A stretch of DNA of 64,000 nt from Oceanobacillus iheyensis HTE831 (GTDB taxonomy: Bacteria; Bacillota; Bacilli; Bacillales; Amphibacillaceae): NCBI RefSeq assembly GCF_000011245.1, contig NC_004193.1, forward strand, positions 660,501-724,500, in the 5' to 3' direction. Below, one piece after another: positions 28,385 to 38,705 of this stretch. The notes beneath the pieces were generated by a model. The model was given only the letters and a program-made list of their open reading frames with translations, was not told the origin of the DNA and did no database searches. The position numbers and the translations under genes were made by a program. Within the stretch, counting starts at the first letter, position 1; every line of letters starts with the position of its first letter.

Positions 28385-29083
28385 TTAACCTCCAAAGAAA
28401 ATCATTTGCATCTCATCTAAAATACGTTGCATTTCTTCAGGATCAATATTATATTGTGCTAACAAAACAAAGGTGTTCATACCTGCGTGTACAATAATAG
28501 GAACGATAATTCGTTTTGTCTTTACATAAAGAAAAGCAAATACAAATCCCATGGATGCGTAAATTAAAATATGCTTAGGGTCTAAGTGAATAAACCCAAA
28601 TATAACCGCTGATAGTAACCCCGCAAAAAAGAAATTCATTCGTTTATAAAGCTCTCCAAAAATAATCTTTCGGAATATAATTTCTTCTAAAATGGGAGCA
28701 AAGATAGCCGGTACGATCATGAATATAGGTGCTGCTCGAGTGATATCCATAATTTGTTGTGTGTTTTCGGAACCTGGGTCAATCCCGATGGCTATTTCGA
28801 TTTGAGCAGCAATACCTTGTGCGAATAAAGCCATAAAAATACCAGCTATAGACCACAGTATTATACTTTCAATTCCTGCTGCCTCGTTATTTCGCATTTG
28901 CATATCTGGTTTAAGAAAATATAGCGTTATAACGATTGCTAGGGCAAAGGAAAATATCGACCAATAAATAGTTGCATCATTGATAGAAAAACCGAAAACG
29001 ACTGCTAAAATCGGTGCAAAAAGCAACCCAGAAAACTGCATAATAATATATGTAAGAATGACATACCAATATCTACGACTCAA
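28385..29083 (-). CDS. ydiL: CPBP family intramembrane metalloprotease YdiL
   Basis: 232 residues, about six to seven membrane segments. CAAX-protease/bacteriocin-processing motifs: EEIIFRKIIFGELYK (EExxxR, about residue 143) and FGFIHLDPKH (FxxxH), plus a conserved HAGMNT near the end. Such proteases cleave within the membrane; the substrate is not known here. Operon with ydiK, opposite to groESL. Confidence 0.88.
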   Translation of the reverse strand: MSRRYWYVILTYIIMQFSGLLFAPILAVVFGFSINDATIYWSIFSFALAIVITLYFLKPDMQMRNNEAAGIESIILWSIAGIFMALFAQGIAAQIEIAIGIDPGSENTQQIMDITRAAPIFMIVPAIFAPILEEIIFRKIIFGELYKRMNFFFAGLLSAVIFGFIHLDPKHILIYASMGFVFAFLYVKTKRIIVPIIVHAGMNTFVLLAQYNIDPEEMQRILDEMQMIFFGG

Positions 29084-29266
29084 ATAAAACGCTCCTTTAT
29101 CATGTACTGTACTAATTAATATAGTTTAACATATGCATATATAGTTATTATAATCAGAACACGCTATTAAATGAAAAGAAAATGAAGTATTATTTTTTTG
29201 TGATTGATTTATGAAATTGTTTAGCATTTGTTATATAAAAAATATAATATCTTCACTCTATTTTGC

Positions 29267-29333
29267 TTGCATTTTTTTATAGAATTAATTATTATAATAA
29301 TTGTGATTAGCACTCATCTATGAAGAGTGCTAA
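29267..29333 (+). promoter_or_regulatory. groESL promoter with perfect CIRCE operator
   Basis: TTAGCACTC (29307-29315), nine bases, GAGTGCTAA (29325-29333): the exact CIRCE consensus bound by HrcA. A TATAAT -10 is at 29293-29298, with TTGCAT at 29267-29272 (20-bp spacer, longer than ideal). HrcA bound at the start of transcription should repress groESL until heat shock. Confidence 0.95.
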
Positions 29334-29371
29334 TAAAATAAAATGATATCGAATTAAGGAGGCAATTCTAC

Positions 29372-29653
29372 ATGATTAAACCATTAGGAGATCGTGTTGT
29401 TATCGAACTTGTTGAACAAGAAGAAACAACTGCAAGCGGAATCGTACTTCCAGACTCTGCAAAGGAAAAACCGCAGGAAGGTAAAGTAGTAGCAGTTGGT
29501 TCTGGACGTGTAGAAAATGGAGAAAAGATTGCTCTTGAAGTTTCAGAAGGAGATCGAATCATTTTTTCTAAATTTGCTGGTACAGAAGTGAAATATGAAG
29601 GTACAGAATACTTAATTCTTCGTGAAAATGATATTTTAGCTATTATTGGCTAA
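29372..29653 (+). CDS. groES: Co-chaperonin GroES
   Basis: 93 residues; caps the GroEL cage. [20 protein letters not shown], the mobile loop [20 protein letters not shown], and [28 protein letters not shown] upstream of the ATG. Immediately behind the CIRCE promoter and 63 bp before groEL. Confidence 0.98.
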
Positions 29654-29713
29654 ACTCTTATGAAAAATTTAGATTAAAACGATAAATACGTAACTACATT
29701 CAAGGAGGAATAA

Positions 29714-31354
<1,641 letters not shown>

Positions 31355-31443
31355 TAAACATCATGAAGCCTTGATATATCAATTGATTGGATGGTTATTT
31401 TTAACCACCGAAAAAACAACCGATATACTCAATAGAGATTTTC

Positions 31444-31491
31444 AGAGAGGTCTTTCATTAAGTTACCAAACTTAGTGGAGGTCTCTTTTTT
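31444..31491 (+). terminator. Terminator of groESL
   Basis: AGAGA (31444-31448) with TCTCT (31482-31486) encloses a second paired part, AAGTT/AACTT with flanking pairs, followed by six T. The stem has internal mismatches. Confidence 0.7.
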
Positions 31492-31573
31492 AATCTTAGT
31501 TTTCTTTATCTTTATTAATATTAGATGTTAAATCACATCCTATTAATATCTTTGCGGGAAGAGGAGCGATTAT

Positions 31574-31747
31574 ATGAGCGATAGCGAAAGAGTCAAGAAG
31601 AACCACCGTCTGGATTCGATGAAGTCGCGCGTTGTGCGTGAAATGTTGTCAGCAAAGGATTATTTTGTTCTGGTAGTTCAACAGATAGGTAGTCTGCTGA
31701 CTAAAAAAAGAGACGGTGCGCACGTTCATAGTGTATATTTAAATTAA
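31574..31747 (+). CDS. Possible small protein, 57 residues, unknown
   Basis: ATG at 31574 with a good AGAGGAG seven bases upstream, reading MSDSERVKKNHRLDSMKSRV then VREMLSAKDYFVLVVQQIGS and ending HVHSVYLN before TAA. The product would be basic with one moderately hydrophobic patch. The segment is richer in GC than its surroundings (AAGTCGCGCGTTGTGCGTG). No family recognised. It lies inside 31416-31976, a stretch with 10-bp inverted ends. Confidence 0.4.
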   Translation: MSDSERVKKNHRLDSMKSRVVREMLSAKDYFVLVVQQIGSLLTKKRDGAHVHSVYLN

Positions 31748-32040
31748 AGTTGCGAAGTTCTACCCTTCGAATATGATTATCTAAAGTTGATAAGTGGAAT
31801 AAATGAATGTAGAGGGGAACGGTAGTGGAGCAGATTATAAGTCATGGCTAAAAATTCAGGATGTTTCCTCACTAGTTCATTAACGAGATTAAAAGGTATA
31901 AAAAATTGATAGACAACATGATTTTTTGTCGGATATGTAGCGGTCTTAATCAATTTTTTAATAAACTATCGGTTGTATTTCTGGAACAGTCTGCGTCCTG
32001 TTTGCAGAATCGGTACATATTGTAGGGAATTTAATTTTAT
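31748..32040 (+). other. Gene-free stretch of unusual composition
   Basis: No supported gene. TATCGGTTGT (31967-31976) is the exact reverse complement of ACAACCGATA (31416-31425), so about 560 bp after groEL may be a small inserted element. A T-rich tract and GAACAGTCTGCGTCCTGTTTGC hold no clear signal. Confidence 0.4.
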
Positions 32041-32058
32041 TTTTAATGGGGGTCGCTG

Positions 32059-32280
32059 ATGAGATTACTTAGAATAATTTTTGCGGTTGTTATAGTTGCT
32101 TTAACGAGTTATGGTTTGATAACTGATACCATTGGGGTTATATTACCTTTTGCTTTGCTCTTGATAGGACTATTATTTATTGCTACAGGTTTTGTTGAAT
32201 TTCAAAAAAGAAAACCTGTCGCTTTTACAACATTCCTTGCAGCTGGATTTAGTCTTTTCGTTGGAATTTATACTTTTTAA
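32059..32280 (+). CDS. DUF3953-like small membrane protein
   Basis: 73 residues; two long hydrophobic segments (IIFAVVIVALTSYGLITDTI and LPFALLLIGLLFIATGFVEF) and a third near the end (FTTFLAAGFSLFVGIYTF), with QKRKP between. Matches the pattern of DUF3953 proteins common in Bacillaceae; function unknown. ATGGGGGTCG upstream gives a weak ribosome-binding site. Confidence 0.65.
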   Translation: MRLLRIIFAVVIVALTSYGLITDTIGVILPFALLLIGLLFIATGFVEFQKRKPVAFTTFLAAGFSLFVGIYTF

Positions 32281-32381
32281 GGCAATCGGGTGCGCTAATC
32301 GAATAGGAGTATGTCCTTCTGAATTGTGCTAGTATACGGAATATCGATACAAAAAATAAACTGTACGAAGAGGATTCAATT

Positions 32382-32858
32382 ATGATAAATGATTCAGATT
32401 TGAAGTATCTGCGACGTTGTATTGAACTAGCTAAAGCTGCTTTAGAGACTGGTGACGAGCCATTTGGTTCAGTCCTTGTCTCAGCCAACGGAGATGTGCT
32501 TGCGGAAGACTATAACCATGTTTCAGGTGGTGACCATACCCAACACCCGGAATTTGCTTTGGCAAAGTGGGCAGCTGGGAACATGACATCTGAAGAAAGA
32601 GGCAAGGCGACAGTATATACCTCGGGCGAACATTGCCCCATGTGCGCTGCGGCCCATGGCTGGGTTGGTTTAGGTCGGATTGTTTATGCAAGTTCGTCCG
32701 AACAGCTGGTACAATGGTTGAATGAAATAGGGGTTACTGAATCTCGCGTTCGTAATCTTCCAATCCAAGATGTTATTCGTGATACCACAATAGAGGGCCC
32801 TGTTCCTGCACTCGCGGAGCAAGTCCGCCAACTCCATCGTCAGTTTTACGCAAAGTGA
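32382..32858 (+). CDS. Nucleoside/CMP deaminase family zinc enzyme
   Basis: 158 residues. Zinc-dependent deaminase fold: EPFGSVLVSANGDVLAED, then HPEFALAKWA (H-x-E with Pro in place of the usual Ala) and EHCPMCAAAHGWVGLGRIVY (PCxxC). All metal ligands (His, two Cys) and the catalytic Glu are present, so it should be active. The HPE variant is seen in a subgroup of guanine-deaminase/TadA-like proteins; the substrate is not determined. GAAGAGG precedes the ATG. Codon use here is richer in GC than in the flanks, which hints at transfer. Confidence 0.8.
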   Translation: MINDSDLKYLRRCIELAKAALETGDEPFGSVLVSANGDVLAEDYNHVSGGDHTQHPEFALAKWAAGNMTSEERGKATVYTSGEHCPMCAAAHGWVGLGRIVYASSSEQLVQWLNEIGVTESRVRNLPIQDVIRDTTIEGPVPALAEQVRQLHRQFYAK

Positions 32859-33027
32859 CGTTGAAAGAGCCATAGAGCACGGCGGTTTTACGATAGAGAT
32901 CTGTTCGGGAAAATTGACAAAATTTTAATCCATCCAGGATGAGGTTTTAACAATATCGACTTGTTTATATTATTACTTTCATTGGCATTCTCCCCCTTGG
33001 ATTTACATTTTACTCACATTGAGGAAA
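32859..33027. other. Stretch without a recognised feature
   Basis: No coding sequence or hairpin that I can support; it continues into the recombinase relic on the reverse strand. Confidence 0.5.
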
Positions 33028-33308
33028 TCAACGGAGGTTTCTCATAAGTTCGCTGAACCTTTGAAATGCTTCTTTTTTATTTATTGTGTGAGATAGATAT
33101 TTTTCGTGATTTGATCATCTATATGCCCAAGCAAAAGTAAGATTCTCGAAAAAGCCATCTTCATTACAAATCCGAACCTATAAACGAGCATTTTTAATAA
33201 CTTTTGCTCTATTTCTAGATAATGTGAGCTTAAGCGATATAAACAGTATATTATTAATATTTTACAGATTGCATAAAGGTCAATCGATGATTTGTTCTTG
33301 AAACTCAC
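33028..33308 (-). pseudogene. C-terminal relic of a tyrosine recombinase/integrase
   Basis: The reverse strand reads MLVYRFGFVMKMAFSRILLL then LGHIDDQITKNIYLTQ and a stop; in the next frame it continues HTINKKEAFQRFSELMRNLR and stops at 33028. LGHxxxxxTxNIYLxxT followed by KKEAxxxFxELMxxL is the usual end of phage/ICE-type integrases, with the LGH motif and catalytic Tyr region. The upstream RHTH part is scrambled. One frameshift and a lost N terminus make it a relic. Confidence 0.6.
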
Positions 33309-33353
33309 CTGTCCCTCAGTTTAAATAGAAAAATGTCCATGATTTTAAAGTGA

Positions 33354-33397
33354 AAAAGCCTAAATCCTCCTTATTTCTACCGAGGATTTAGGCTTTT
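33354..33397. terminator. Intrinsic terminator, 16-bp stem
   Basis: AAAAGCCTAAATCCTC (33354-33369) pairs with GAGGATTTAGGCTTTT (33382-33397). Serves the reverse-strand AlkD-like gene. Confidence 0.88.
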
Positions 33398-33442
33398 GGT
33401 CTTTATTTTTGCATTAATTACTAATACATTTTTCAAAGATAA

Positions 33443-34096
33443 CTAAAGATTAGATCGTTTGTTAACCTCAATCGTAATGAACTCCGGCAAATAATTAGGA
33501 GTACATCCTTTTGATACTTTTTCATCTTTGTAAAGTCCCGTTTTCTCACCAAGTTTAATACAACGTGCACGATTCTTTTCATCATAAACCCCTATCCAGC
33601 CTGCGGTGAAGTTCATAGCCCATTGAACTTCTGGTTCTTCCTGAGCAATATTAGCTTCTAATGCAGATAGCAAGTATGCCGTGTTATCAGTCGGTGTTTT
33701 TCCAGTCCATCTCAATCGCCCTTGATAATACCAAAAAGCTCTCCTTTGAAGAGAAGAAGGACTGTTTTCCCATGACTCCAACAATGCAATCTTCTTTTTG
33801 TCTTTTGTGAGATGATTAGCCATTAACCAATCCATTAGGTTATTTCGCTCACTAATAGGATGAGTCTGCATATCCTTATCAAGCTTATTTAGTACATCCT
33901 CTGTTAGAAGTTTTTTGTCCATAATTAAGATTGCTAATAGTCTGAGCGGAAACTCTTCGGATGACCAAAGTTCCATAGCTAGTTCGTGATCTTTTTTAAT
34001 GTCTTTCGCGATTTTTCGTAAATCGCCTAGCTTCGTATTACTATTGATCTGAGATAGAATTTCTTCTGCTTTTGAAGAGCGTTTTATTTCTGCCAT
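33443..34096 (-). CDS. DNA alkylation repair (AlkC/AlkD, HEAT-like) family protein
   Basis: 217 residues, all-helical. LGDLRKIAKDIKKDHELAME, LWSSEEFPLRLLAILIMDKK, LMDWLMANHLTKDKKKIALL and WENSPSSLQRRAFWYYQGRL follow the HEAT-like repeats of AlkD-type glycosylases, which excise bulky or positively charged alkylated bases without base flipping. The Trp and Asp residues that line the AlkD site (WENS, AFWYYQGR) are partly present, but I cannot confirm activity. The ATG at 34096 is preferred, with AAGGAG nine bases upstream; the TTG nine bases earlier overlaps that site. Confidence 0.7.
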   Translation of the reverse strand: MAEIKRSSKAEEILSQINSNTKLGDLRKIAKDIKKDHELAMELWSSEEFPLRLLAILIMDKKLLTEDVLNKLDKDMQTHPISERNNLMDWLMANHLTKDKKKIALLESWENSPSSLQRRAFWYYQGRLRWTGKTPTDNTAYLLSALEANIAQEEPEVQWAMNFTAGWIGVYDEKNRARCIKLGEKTGLYKDEKVSKGCTPNYLPEFITIEVNKRSNL

Positions 34097-34105
34097 TATA
34101 TACAA

Positions 34106-34394
34106 CTCCTTTATTAAAACACTGTTTCATAATAAGTCTTTGATGGGATATATCAATCCTTAATTTCAGTATGTCTTATTATAATAGCGCGCGACTAAAG
34201 TTAGCTTTTTTAATATTGTAGCATATATCTATAGTTACAAATACTCCACTTGAACTTTGCAAATGATGGGGAATCTTTTCTTAATCCAGAAAAAAATTTA
34301 AAAATGTAGTCTCCTACATAGTCTTTCAATAAAAATTTCTACTCTTATTAGTAAAAATGTATCTGCTATGACATTAAGGAAATTATCATATGAC
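34106..34394. other. Gene-free AT-rich stretch
   Basis: 289 bp between divergent genes, no supported feature; it must hold the reverse-strand promoter of the AlkD-like gene. Confidence 0.5.
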
Positions 34395-34423
34395 TTGACA
34401 TATACGTATATGAAATGTAACAT
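34395..34423 (+). promoter_or_regulatory. Promoter of the BCCT transporter with a 14-bp palindrome in the spacer
   Basis: TTGACA (34395-34400) and TAACAT (34418-34423), 17-bp spacer. The spacer is covered by the perfect palindrome CATATACGTATATG (34399-34412), a likely repressor site. Confidence 0.7.
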
Positions 34424-34460
34424 GAAATGCTGTAGTTTTAATTAAAGATGTTAATTAAAT

Positions 34461-34522
34461 CTCACATACTACTGGCTCAATAGGGCAAATTAAGGTCAGT
34501 AAATCATTATGTGAGTTTTTTT
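34461..34522 (+). terminator. Leader terminator/attenuator before the BCCT gene
   Basis: CTCACAT (34461-34467) pairs with ATGTGAG (34509-34515), with inner ACTGGCT/GGTCAGT pairing, followed directly by TTTTTTT (34516-34522). It sits between the promoter and the start at 34547, so most transcripts should stop here unless it is prevented from folding. Confidence 0.65.
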
Positions 34523-34546
34523 GTGTTGTATTGAAAGGAGCAGATT

Positions 34547-36097
34547 TTGAAAAATATAAAGAAACAAAATCAAACGATAGATAAACCAGTACTATTTCTA
34601 AGTGGAGGGGCATTACTTGCCTTTGTGATTTTAGCACTGATAAATAAAGAAATGGTTACAGATGCGGTTAATACAATGTTTAATTGGTCGGTAACGTACT
34701 TTGGCTCCATTTATCAAGTTTTAATGGTCGGTACCTTAATCATTGCATTAATTCTTGGGTATTCCAAGTTTGGTAAAATCCGATTAGGAAAACTAGAAAA
34801 ACCAGAAATTGGAACATTTAAATGGATCTCCATTATTATGTGTACGCTACTCGCAGCTGGCGGTGTTTTTTGGGCAGCTGCTGAACCGTTAAGTCACTTT
34901 TTAACGGTACCTCCTCATTTCACAGGTATTGAGGCAGGAACGCCAGAAGCAATAGTACCAGCACTTGTTACAAGTTTTGTCGATTGGGGCTTTGTTTCCT
35001 GGGCAATTTTAGGAACATTAGGTACGATTGTATTGATGTATTCCCATTATCATAGAAATGCACCATTAAAACCACGTTCCTTATTGTATCCGATATTTGG
35101 AGATAAAATCATGAAAAAAAGTGCACTAGGAACGTTCGTTGATGCATTTTCTATTGTATCCGTAGCAGCGGGTACGATTGGTCCGATTGGATTTCTTGGT
35201 TTACAAGCTGGTTATGGGTTAACTGCATTGTTTGGTTTACCAAATAATTTATTAATGCAATGTATTATCGTTGCAGTAATTGTTCTAGCAGCGGGGATTT
35301 CTGCCGCAACAGGTATTCATAAAGGAATACAAATTTTAAGTAGCTATAATATTATTCTTGCTGTTGGATTAATGATTGGTGTCCTTATCTTAGGACCAGC
35401 ATTATTTATCTTTGATAACTATGTGCAATCATTTGGAATGTATGTTCAAGACTTCTTAACGTTGAATACGTTCCGAAGTGATGGTGCTTGGCTTGGGTTA
35501 TGGACAATCTTTTTCTTTGCTTGGTTTATCGGTTATGGACCAATGATGGCAATGTTTGTTAGTCGTATATCCCGTGGCCGTACGATTCGTGAACTAGTAA
35601 CTGCTGTTGCAGTAATTGCACCTGTTGTCACAACATTTTGGTTTACTGTTGTTGGAGGAACAGGAATCTTTTCAGAAATGAATAGCCCTGGTTCTGTATC
35701 TGATGCATTAAATAGTGCCGGACCTCCAGCAGCTATGATTGCAATTGCAGAACAGTTGCCTTTTGGAACCATTTTTGGTTTCTTATTCCTTCTAGCAACT
35801 ATTATATTTGTACTCACGACTACGGATTCGATGTCCCTAACGATTTCAATGGCGATAACTGGTCATGGAGATCCAGCTAAGTATTTACGTGTAATTTGGG
35901 CGATTCTCATGGGGGTCGTCGCAATAGTACTGATTACATTAGGTGAAGATAGTGTCGGATCCCTACAATCATTCATCGTAGTTACTGCGGTTCCGGTTTC
36001 CTTACTCATGTTAACCACATTTTGGACTGCACCACGTGTAAGTCGAGAACTAGCTAAAGAACAAAAAATTGATGAAAAACAATCATATACGAAGTAA
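34547..36097 (+). CDS. BCCT family betaine/choline/carnitine transporter
   Basis: 516 residues, twelve membrane segments. Family signature in segment 8: LGLWTIFFFAWFIGYGPMMA with MFVSRISRGRTIRELV. Segment 4 reads FVDWGFVSWAILGTLGT, and GGVFWAAAEPLSHF is the conserved loop. BCCT carriers import quaternary ammonium compatible solutes with Na+ (OpuD, BetP) or exchange them (CaiT). The sequence resembles the OpuD/BetM group, fitting osmoprotection in a salt-tolerant organism. Start is TTG with AAAGGAG upstream. Monocistronic, with a promoter, palindrome, leader hairpin and a strong terminator. Confidence 0.9.
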   Translation: MKNIKKQNQTIDKPVLFLSGGALLAFVILALINKEMVTDAVNTMFNWSVTYFGSIYQVLMVGTLIIALILGYSKFGKIRLGKLEKPEIGTFKWISIIMCTLLAAGGVFWAAAEPLSHFLTVPPHFTGIEAGTPEAIVPALVTSFVDWGFVSWAILGTLGTIVLMYSHYHRNAPLKPRSLLYPIFGDKIMKKSALGTFVDAFSIVSVAAGTIGPIGFLGLQAGYGLTALFGLPNNLLMQCIIVAVIVLAAGISAATGIHKGIQILSSYNIILAVGLMIGVLILGPALFIFDNYVQSFGMYVQDFLTLNTFRSDGAWLGLWTIFFFAWFIGYGPMMAMFVSRISRGRTIRELVTAVAVIAPVVTTFWFTVVGGTGIFSEMNSPGSVSDALNSAGPPAAMIAIAEQLPFGTIFGFLFLLATIIFVLTTTDSMSLTISMAITGHGDPAKYLRVIWAILMGVVAIVLITLGEDSVGSLQSFIVVTAVPVSLLMLTTFWTAPRVSRELAKEQKIDEKQSYTK

Positions 36098-36100
36098 TAC

Positions 36101-36133
36101 AAAAAGAGCTGATGTTCCAATCAGCTCTTTTTG
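36101..36133 (+). terminator. Terminator of the BCCT gene
   Basis: AAAAAGAGCTGA (36101-36112) pairs with TCAGCTCTTTTT (36121-36132). Confidence 0.92.
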
Positions 36134-36303
36134 TATTTTCTATTTTGGTGAATCCGTAGAATCTTTTTACGAAGTGCAAGGTATTAATGCTTGCAATATC
36201 ATAAAAAATTAAAATATTTCATTGATTGGAAAAATACATTCAATTATACTTTAACCATAATGAGATCGAGTAAACGTCAGATATTAAAGACATAAGGAGA
36301 ATA

Positions 36304-37368
36304 ATGATGAAAAATTTTAAAATTGCTAACATTCCGGGTGATGGAATTGGAAAAGAAGTTGTACCTGCAGCAGCAAATGTTTTAAAAGCTATAGCAGCTA
36401 TTCATGGAGGTTTAAGATTCGAATTTACTGAATTTCCGTGGAGCTGCGAATATTATATGGAGCACGGTAAAATGATGCCGGAGGATGGATTAGAGATAAT
36501 AAAGGATTATAATGCAATCTTTTTAGGAGCAGTCGGTAATATAGAACTTGTGCCTGATCATATTTCCTTGTGGGGACTTTTAATCAAGTTTCGCCGAGAA
36601 TTTGAACAAGTTATTAACTATAGACCTGCAAAAGTACTTCCTGGAGTGAAATCAAAGATAGTAAATCCAAAAGATTTTGATCTTATAGTTGTTCGAGAAA
36701 ATAGTGAAGGTGAGTATAGCGAAGTTGGCGGCAGAATTTTTCGAGGGGAAGATGAAATAGCCATTCAGAATAGCATCTTTTCCAGAAGAGGAACGGAACG
36801 AGTTATGCGATTTGCTTTCGAACTAGCTGCTAAACGTAAAAAACATGTAACTAGTGCAACAAAATCCAATGGTATTTTTCATTCCATGCCATTTTGGGAT
36901 GAAGTATTTAAAGATGTTTCAAGAGATTATTCAACCATTGAAACGGATTCCCAACATATTGATGCGTTGGCTGCCTTCTTTGTAACGAATCCAGAAAGAT
37001 TTGATGTTATTGTTGCTAGTAATTTATTTGGGGATGTATTAAGTGATTTAGGTGCGGCTATCATGGGAAGTGTAGGAGTTGCACCGGCAGCAAACATTAA
37101 TGTTAATGGCAAGTATCCTTCTATGTTTGAACCAGTTCATGGATCTGCTCCGGATATTATTGGGAAGAATATTGCTAATCCAATCGGACAAATTTGGACG
37201 GCGAAATTAATGTTAGATCATTTTGGAGAAGAAGAGTTAGGCAGTCTGTTATTAGATGTGATTGAAAATACTACAAATAAAGGAATTTTGACTCCAGACA
37301 TCGGTGGAAAGCATACAACTTCAGAGGTGACAGAAGAAATTATTGAAGGATTAAAGGCGCGATTCTAA
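36304..37368 (+). CDS. Tartrate/D-malate dehydrogenase-like beta-decarboxylating dehydrogenase
   Basis: 354 residues, isocitrate/isopropylmalate dehydrogenase superfamily. IANIPGDGIGKEVVPAA at the N terminus; PDHISLWGLLIKFRREFEQV and NYRPAKVLPG are the TtuC/DmlA/YcsA-type substrate loop, distinct from LeuB; VVRENSEGEYSEVGG, TSATKSNG, VIVASNLFGDVLSDLGAAIMG and EPVHGSAPDIIGKNIANP. Oxidises tartrate or D-malate with NAD+, often decarboxylating. Two ATG codons in tandem (36304, 36307); AAGGAGA is closer to the ideal distance from 36307. Not clustered with other metabolic genes. Confidence 0.88.
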   Translation: MMKNFKIANIPGDGIGKEVVPAAANVLKAIAAIHGGLRFEFTEFPWSCEYYMEHGKMMPEDGLEIIKDYNAIFLGAVGNIELVPDHISLWGLLIKFRREFEQVINYRPAKVLPGVKSKIVNPKDFDLIVVRENSEGEYSEVGGRIFRGEDEIAIQNSIFSRRGTERVMRFAFELAAKRKKHVTSATKSNGIFHSMPFWDEVFKDVSRDYSTIETDSQHIDALAAFFVTNPERFDVIVASNLFGDVLSDLGAAIMGSVGVAPAANINVNGKYPSMFEPVHGSAPDIIGKNIANPIGQIWTAKLMLDHFGEEELGSLLLDVIENTTNKGILTPDIGGKHTTSEVTEEIIEGLKARF

Positions 37369-37499
37369 TCGGATAATCGTGCGGGTTTTTTATCAAATTT
37401 TTACAAACGATGAGTAAATTAGCGCAAAAAGACTGGAATAAGTGTGGTAAGATAACCATTTTTATTCCAGTCAATAATACTTCGAGTTAATTTGAGTTG

Positions 37500-38048
37500 T
37501 TAATCTTTAAATACATGATTTCCAATTACTTCTGTCGTAACTTTATCATCTAACCATCTACTTGTTGCGGTATCTGGATTATAGAAGTATAAACTTTCAG
37601 TTACAAGGCTTCTGTCTGTGTACAAGGCTTCTTCTACTGCATTTTTACTTTCCTTCCCGGCAGGTTTATTAATTTTGCCGTTACTAACAGGAGTAAACTG
37701 TTTGTCCTGGTTAATTACTTCAGAAACAGTGTCAGGAAAATGATTGCTATCTACTCTGTTTAGTACTACAACAGCAACAGCTACCATACCTTCATACGGC
37801 TCTCCTTTGGCCTCGGCGTGTACTAGCCTTTCTAATAGATCTTTTTCCTTATCTGTCATATCTACTGTCTCTTCGTTTATATAAATCATTTCTAATTCTT
37901 CAACATTAGATTTATGATTAATAAGTTGATGCATACTTAACTTATTGTCCTTGTCTATTTTTTCTTCTTTTTCCGCTGCGTTAGCCACAACAGGGGCGAA
38001 CATTAATAACATAAAGCCAGTTACTATTGTTGTTATATTTTTCAACAT
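37500..38048 (-). CDS. Secreted cell wall hydrolase, SleB/CwlJ (Hydrolase_2) family
   Basis: 182 residues. Signal peptide MLKNITTIVTGFMLLMFAPV with an Ala-x-Ala site (VVANAAE). The catalytic domain starts at LLERLVHAEAKGEPYEGMVA (catalytic Glu in HAEA) and continues AVVVLNRVDSNHFPDTVSEV, INQDKQFTPVSNG, ALYTDRSLVTESLYFYNPDT and IGNHVFKD, matching the SleB/CwlJ lytic domain. It lacks the N-terminal peptidoglycan-binding domain of SleB. Likely role in spore cortex or vegetative wall turnover. Confidence 0.88.
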   Translation of the reverse strand: MLKNITTIVTGFMLLMFAPVVANAAEKEEKIDKDNKLSMHQLINHKSNVEELEMIYINEETVDMTDKEKDLLERLVHAEAKGEPYEGMVAVAVVVLNRVDSNHFPDTVSEVINQDKQFTPVSNGKINKPAGKESKNAVEEALYTDRSLVTESLYFYNPDTATSRWLDDKVTTEVIGNHVFKD

Positions 38049-38690
38049 AGGTAAATCCTCCTATTATATATACATATAAGAAGCAGGAAAGCCTGCCAAG
38101 ATATGAATCTAACATGTATTGCTGAACTTTTAAAGGGTTTTGCTTAAGTAATAATTTCCTTTGTTAGGGATTCTTTGCAACTAATGAAACAAATTCATGA
38201 AAAAAGATATAACTTTTTTGCATTCGTATACACGTATGAAGCGATAAATCACATTGTATGGTAATAGTTTCACATAAGGGATTTACCTAAAAAATGGAGT
38301 AAATGAAAGAAATTGTAACTACATGATCAATAATTACGCCTATATCGGGTTAGTGAAGCGAAACGATTGGTATATACTCAGAAACCAAGTTGAGAAATAA
38401 TCTTCCTTTGTTATAATTAGAAAATCGTTGATTTTTGAGAATTTCTTCATTTAGTTTTTCTTTTACTAATTCGTATATTAATAAAAAGAAGATGGATATG
38501 AAGAGTAATTAGTAGAAATTAGATGGTTCATCCCACCGCTATTCCTCTAACCACAACATAAAACTTTCCTAAATTATTCTATAAATGAGATATTTTCATC
38601 GTTCTATTAAATGACTTTATCAAAGTATGGTTTATTCATTGTTAGGGGGGAGGGAGCAGAACTTAAAAGTTAATGATTTACATAACTTCA
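38049..38690. other. Gene-free stretch of about 640 bp
   Basis: No supported coding sequence, RNA or hairpin terminator. It includes the reverse-strand upstream region of the hydrolase and the leader of the symporter. TTCGTATACACGTATGAA (near 38223) is an imperfect dyad only. Confidence 0.5.
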
Positions 38691-38705
38691 GGAGGTAATT
38701 ACAGC

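Noticed and set aside
38223..38240. TTCGTATACACGTATGAA as an operator
   Set aside because: Only an imperfect dyad with three mismatched pairs and no nearby promoter that I could fix.
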